Origin: Myxococcaceae bacterium | Lineage (GTDB): Bacteria > Myxococcota_A > Polyangia > Polyangiales > Ga0077539 | Length of the DNA stretch: 64,000 nt | Assembly: GCA_004297725.1 (NCBI GenBank) | Contig: SCUS01000166.1 | Span: forward strand, 1 to 64,000 | Reading direction: 5' to 3' | Part shown: one piece after another, positions 60,971 to 64,000 of the stretch | Layout of the letters: every line of letters begins with the position of its first letter | How positions within the stretch are numbered: position 1 is the stretch's first letter | Notes under the pieces: generated by a model | Told to the model about the DNA's origin: nothing | Database searches by the model: none | Seen by the model: only the letters and a program-made list of their open reading frames with translations | Translations under genes and position numbers: made by a program

Positions 60971-61328
60971 CGCGGAAACGCCGCCCACTCCGCGGCTGCG
61001 GGCGGCCCGCGAGCGGGCCTGCAACCGCTGGAAGTGGGAGCCTGGAACTGGGCGCCCCTCCTTCGAGGGGCTCTGCTGCAGGAGCGCCGGTTGCTCGCGC
61101 AACCGTCGGGAGGTCACCGACCGCCGCGATCGAACTCCCTGCGACGCTCAGCGACTTGTCCTGCTGCTGCGCGTGAGCACCTACGTCCGCTTCATCGAGC
61201 GCTCCAGCGCTCGATGCGCCTGCAGAGAGTCCCGCGCAGGCGGGACGATCAGACCCAGGCTCCCACTTCAGCGGTTGCAGGCCCGCTCGCGGGCCGTCCG
61301 CAACCGCGGAGTGGGCGGCGCTTCCGCG
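60971..61328. repeat. Long inverted repeat with about 75-bp arms in a 546-bp gene-free gap
   Basis: The arms at 60971-61045 and 61255-61328 are reverse complements with only a few mismatches and one 1-bp gap; each carries the smaller palindrome GGCCCGCGAGCGGGCC. The centre includes CATCGAGCGCT-CC-AGCGCTCGATG (61193-61216), an 11-bp hairpin. No reading frame is credible. The gap (60863-61408) separates divergent genes, so their promoters must lie within or beside this element. Confidence 0.85.
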
Positions 61329-61408
61329 AAGGTGAAGGCAACCGTGAGCAGGCCATCAGGGCCCTGATCGCGCTTGACGCCCCGCGCGCTCTCCCGAGAC
61401 GGTACGCC

Positions 61409-62689
61409 ATGACCTTCCCCGAGGCCTTCGTCTCGCTCGCGGTGGCGGTGGCCGCGGGCCTGCTGCTCGGCACCGAGAGGCAGCAGAACGCCACCACGGA
61501 GGGCAAGAAGGACTTCGCCGGCATCCGCACCTTCCCGATGGTCTCGCTGCTCGGCGCCCTCGGGGCGCTCGCCCGCCCGGTCGCGGGCATGTGGCTCCTC
61601 GTGGGGCTCCTCGCGGCGGTCGCGGCCTTCGTGACGGTGTCTCACCTCCGCACCTCCGCGCGCGACGACATCGGCATCTCCACCGAGGTGGCGTGCCTGC
61701 TGGCCTTCGGCCTCGGCGCCCTCGCGGGGATGCGCGAGCTCATGCCCGACCGCGACCGCTTCCTGCTGGTGGGCACCACCGCCGCCGCGGCGCTCGCGCT
61801 GCTGGCCCTCAAGCAGCCGCTGCACGGCTTCGTCAGGCGCCTCTCCGTCGACGACGTCTACGCGACGACCAAGTTCGTGGTGCTCGCGCTGGTGATCCTC
61901 CCGGTGCTGCCGCGCGAGGCCTACGGGCCCTTCGACGCCATCGTCCCCTTCCAGATCGGCAAGATGATCGTGCTGGTGGCGGGCGTGAGCTTCGCGGGCT
62001 ACGTCGCCTCCCGGCTCATCGGATCAGCGCGCGGCCTGCTGGTCTCCGGCCTGCTCGGGGGCCTGGTGTCCTCCACGGCGGTGACGCTCACCTACTCGGG
62101 CCGCGGCCGCGACGAGCCCTCCATCGCGAGGCTCTGCGCGGTGGCCATCATCGCCGCCTGCTCGACCATGTTCGCTCGCCTCGTGGTGGTGGTGGCCATC
62201 GTCGACCGCCCGCTGCTGCGCTCCATCGCCCCGCCGCTCGCGGTGACCGCCGCGATGGGCTTCGTCGTCGCGGTGGTGCTCTACCGCAGGGCCGACGCGC
62301 CCTCCGAGGAGAAGCCCGGGGCCGAGCCCGCGCTGCGCAACCCCTTCGAGCTGAAGCAGGCGGTCTCCTTCGGGCTGCTCTACGGGGTGGTGCTGCTCGT
62401 GGCCAAGGCCGCGCAGCACTGGGCGGGCTCCGCGGGGCTCTACCTGTCGTCGGTGCTCGCGGGCCTCACGGACGTCGACGCCATCACCCTCTCGGTGGTC
62501 GACATGCACCGGGGAGGGCTCCCCAACGCCACCGCGGCGACGGCCATCATGCTGGCGGCGCTCACCAACACGGTGGTGAAGTCCGGCGTGGCGATCTCCG
62601 TGGGGGGCGCGGCGGTGGGTCGCCCGGTGGCGCTCACGCTGGGCGCCGCGCTGGCCGCGGGCGGAGCGGTGCTCGCGGTGATCGCGTAG
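61409..62689 (+). CDS. MgtC/SapB-DUF4010 family membrane protein, 426 aa
   Basis: ATG at 61409. The N-terminal MgtC-like part has VSLAVAVAAGLLLGTERQQN, KDFAGIRTFPMVSLLGALGA and ISTEVACLLAFGLGALAG. The DUF4010 part has TTKFVVLALVILPVLP, SGLLGGLVSSTAVTLTYSGR and AGLTDVDAITLSVVDMHRGG followed by a final hydrophobic helix. Around 12 membrane helices in all. Family members are putative ion or metal transporters and regulators; specific substrate unknown. The GGLVSSTAVT and TDVDAIT motifs are the family's conserved core. It converges with rtcA (6 bp between stops). Confidence 0.9.
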   Translation: MTFPEAFVSLAVAVAAGLLLGTERQQNATTEGKKDFAGIRTFPMVSLLGALGALARPVAGMWLLVGLLAAVAAFVTVSHLRTSARDDIGISTEVACLLAFGLGALAGMRELMPDRDRFLLVGTTAAAALALLALKQPLHGFVRRLSVDDVYATTKFVVLALVILPVLPREAYGPFDAIVPFQIGKMIVLVAGVSFAGYVASRLIGSARGLLVSGLLGGLVSSTAVTLTYSGRGRDEPSIARLCAVAIIAACSTMFARLVVVVAIVDRPLLRSIAPPLAVTAAMGFVVAVVLYRRADAPSEEKPGAEPALRNPFELKQAVSFGLLYGVVLLVAKAAQHWAGSAGLYLSSVLAGLTDVDAITLSVVDMHRGGLPNATAATAIMLAALTNTVVKSGVAISVGGAAVGRPVALTLGAALAAGGAVLAVIA

Positions 62690-62695
62690 GGCCCT

Positions 62696-63739
62696 TCACC
62701 CCCTCGACGCCACGGTCACCACCCACGCCCGCTCGTCGCGCTTCTCCCACTCGATGCTCACCGGGAGAAAGCTCTCGATCACCCGCGCGTTGGTCGTCGT
62801 GTGCAGCGTGGGCTCGCTGGTCACGAAGCGCCCTCCGCCCGCGAGCGCCATGGGCAGCAGCAGCTGATCCGCCAGGTGCTCCCCCACCGGCACGCCCGAC
62901 TCCATCCACGCCAGGGCTTCCTTCGCCACGGCCTCGCCCACGGCCTCTGCGGAGCGGCCCTTCTCCCCGCAGAGCGTGAACACCTCCGCCGCGTGCTCGC
63001 ACGCCACGTCCACCACCACCACGTTGCCCGGACCCTGCTCCCTCGGCAGCATCTCCACCCGCAGGCACTCCCGGCCCCAGCGGAGCACCTCGCCCGCCGC
63101 GGCGAGCTCCCGCTCGGCGATGCTCCCCGAGAGCCCCGCCACGCGGGCCACCGCGCGCCGGGAGATCACCGCGCCCCGCTCCATGATCTCCACCCGGGCG
63201 AGCGTCTTGGAGGGCGTCACCCGTAGCGTGAAGCGCCCTCCGCCCGCGGGATAGAAGCCCGCGCGCTCGATGGAGCACGCCACCCTCGGACCCATGCGGT
63301 TGATCACCGGGACGAAGGCCCGCTCGATGAAGTCATACGAGGGGGCCATCGGGTTGTGGGTGCCTCCCTCGAAGGTCACCGACGACGGGCCCTCCGCGCA
63401 GAGCAGCGCCGGCAGCACCGTCTGCATGACCAGGGTGGCGCTCCCCGCCGTGCCGACGCGGAAGGTGTACTCCCCCGGGCGCACCGGGCCCGGGGCGAAG
63501 AGCACCTCTCTCGAGCCGAGCTCGGCGCCCTCCACCCTCGCTCCGCTCAGCTCCGCCGCCGCGCGCAGCGCCGTGAGGTGCTGCCGCAAGAGCCCCGGCT
63601 TGGAGCGCCCCGCCCGCACCTGGACCATCCGCAGAGCGGTGCCCGTCACCAGCGAGAGCGAGAGCGACGAGCGCAGCATCTGCCCGCCGCCCTCTCCCTC
63701 GGAGCCGTCCAGCGTCACCGTGTTCGTCTCGTCGCGCAT
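62696..63739 (-). CDS. rtcA: RNA 3'-terminal phosphate cyclase, 347 aa
   Basis: The ATG at 63739 (MRDETNTVTLDGSEGEGGGQ) is preferred because GGGAGG lies 9 nt upstream; an ATG at 63748 would abut that site. RtcA motifs: GSEGEGGGQMLRSSLSLSL near the start, RAGRSKPGLLRQHLTALRA, GGTHNPMAPSYDFIE, GPRVACSIERAGFYPAGGG and the catalytic His288 in VGEHLADQLLLPMALAG. The enzyme converts RNA 3'-phosphate ends to 2',3'-cyclic phosphates using ATP. The usual partner rtcB and the sigma-54 regulator rtcR are not in this window, although they may lie beyond the right edge or elsewhere. Confidence 0.94.
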   Translation of the reverse strand: MRDETNTVTLDGSEGEGGGQMLRSSLSLSLVTGTALRMVQVRAGRSKPGLLRQHLTALRAAAELSGARVEGAELGSREVLFAPGPVRPGEYTFRVGTAGSATLVMQTVLPALLCAEGPSSVTFEGGTHNPMAPSYDFIERAFVPVINRMGPRVACSIERAGFYPAGGGRFTLRVTPSKTLARVEIMERGAVISRRAVARVAGLSGSIAERELAAAGEVLRWGRECLRVEMLPREQGPGNVVVVDVACEHAAEVFTLCGEKGRSAEAVGEAVAKEALAWMESGVPVGEHLADQLLLPMALAGGGRFVTSEPTLHTTTNARVIESFLPVSIEWEKRDERAWVVTVASRG

Positions 63740-63810
63740 CGAATCCATCCTCCCTACCTCATTGCGTGGTGGGTCGACCCTGAACATGGATCACATCATC
63801 GAGGCTCGCG

Positions 63811-63992
63811 GCCCCCTTCCCCGCTGCCGCGCGCCCTGACCCCCGCGGGGCGGGGGCAGGGCTCAGGGGATCGAGGCCGCGTGCTCGAACAGACCCCTTG
63901 GAAGCCTTCCAGCACGACCCCTCCGCTGGCAGTCGTCGAAGCCCTGCCCCCGCTCCGCGGGGGTCAGGGCGCGCGGCAGCGGGGAAGGGGGC
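63811..63992. repeat. Long inverted repeat, copy B of the 8476-8651 family
   Basis: The left arm starting GCCCCCTTCCCCGCTGCC (63811) and the right arm ending at 63992 are reverse complements over 52 bp with one mismatch. The arms match those of copy A closely, with GACCCCCGC in place of TACCCCCGC. The centre also aligns (AGGGGATCGAGG...GTGCTCGAAC...GGAAGCCT), so the two are copies of one dispersed element 55 kb apart. It lies 72 bp upstream of the rtcA start. Confidence 0.9.
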
Positions 63993-64000
63993 CTCCCATC

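Overview
The window is very GC-rich chromosomal DNA with dense, mostly short-spaced genes. The best guess is a member of Myxococcota, probably of the Polyangiales/Sandaracinaceae type. The reasons are several lipoproteins with Asp/Ala/Pro-rich linkers after the lipobox, a long Cys-rich repeat lipoprotein, two multi-FHA proteins, a PilZ-AMIN membrane protein, a TPR-TonB receptor, a Fis-type PAS/GAF regulator and a selenocysteine elongation factor. This assignment is inference; no rRNA or tRNA gene was recognised.

Positions 1-4334 differ from the rest. They hold six 91-bp sites bounded by RYYYAAC/GTTRRRY boxes, each with an imperfect hairpin that carries one extra base in the 5' half. This is the structure of integron attC sites. 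Between them lie six small minus-strand genes of lower GC, one per cassette, and two further 59-bp sites of another type sit at the right (upstream) end. No integron integrase gene is present anywhere in the window, so this is best read as a cluster of attC sites lacking an integrase (a CALIN). The array runs off the left edge.

Positions 4.3-13 kb carry a basic hypothetical protein, a PrsW-type membrane protease, a zinc-ribbon/double-FHA protein and a TonB-receptor/lipoprotein operon. Positions 13-26 kb carry a fused tandem 2-hydroxychromene-2-carboxylate isomerase, a two-module AAA+ (ClpA/B-like) protein fused to a release-factor PCRF domain, a Cys-rich repeat lipoprotein, a metallophosphoesterase lipoprotein, an NlpC-like envelope protein, a glutathione S-transferase and a divergent NmrA/LysR pair. 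Positions 26-39 kb carry a Spo0M-HEAT protein, DUF1993, DUF72, a QEGLA-motif metallopeptidase, a phosphotransferase/DUF6285 pair, a PAS-GAF-Fis regulator, a GH1 glycosidase lipoprotein, SelB and a membrane-anchored double-FHA protein.

Positions 39-50 kb carry the PilZ-AMIN protein, a plus-strand run (cystathionine gamma-synthase-like enzyme, lipoprotein, SerA, lipoprotein adenosine deaminase), and a DNA-repair pair (Lhr-like helicase and PdeM-type phosphoesterase). Positions 50-64 kb carry an N-formylglutamate amidohydrolase overlapping an FAD oxidase, a sensor kinase with an Rcp1-like regulator, a hybrid kinase, a CxxCH beta-propeller lipoprotein, a nitronate monooxygenase, an MgtC/DUF4010 membrane protein and RNA 3'-phosphate cyclase.

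Three families of long intergenic inverted repeats occur (5394-5658, 8476-8651 with a second copy at 63811-63992, and 60971-61328). They have 52-75-bp near-perfect arms and no coding capacity. The attC array, these hairpin elements and the AAA+/PCRF fusion are the most unusual items.
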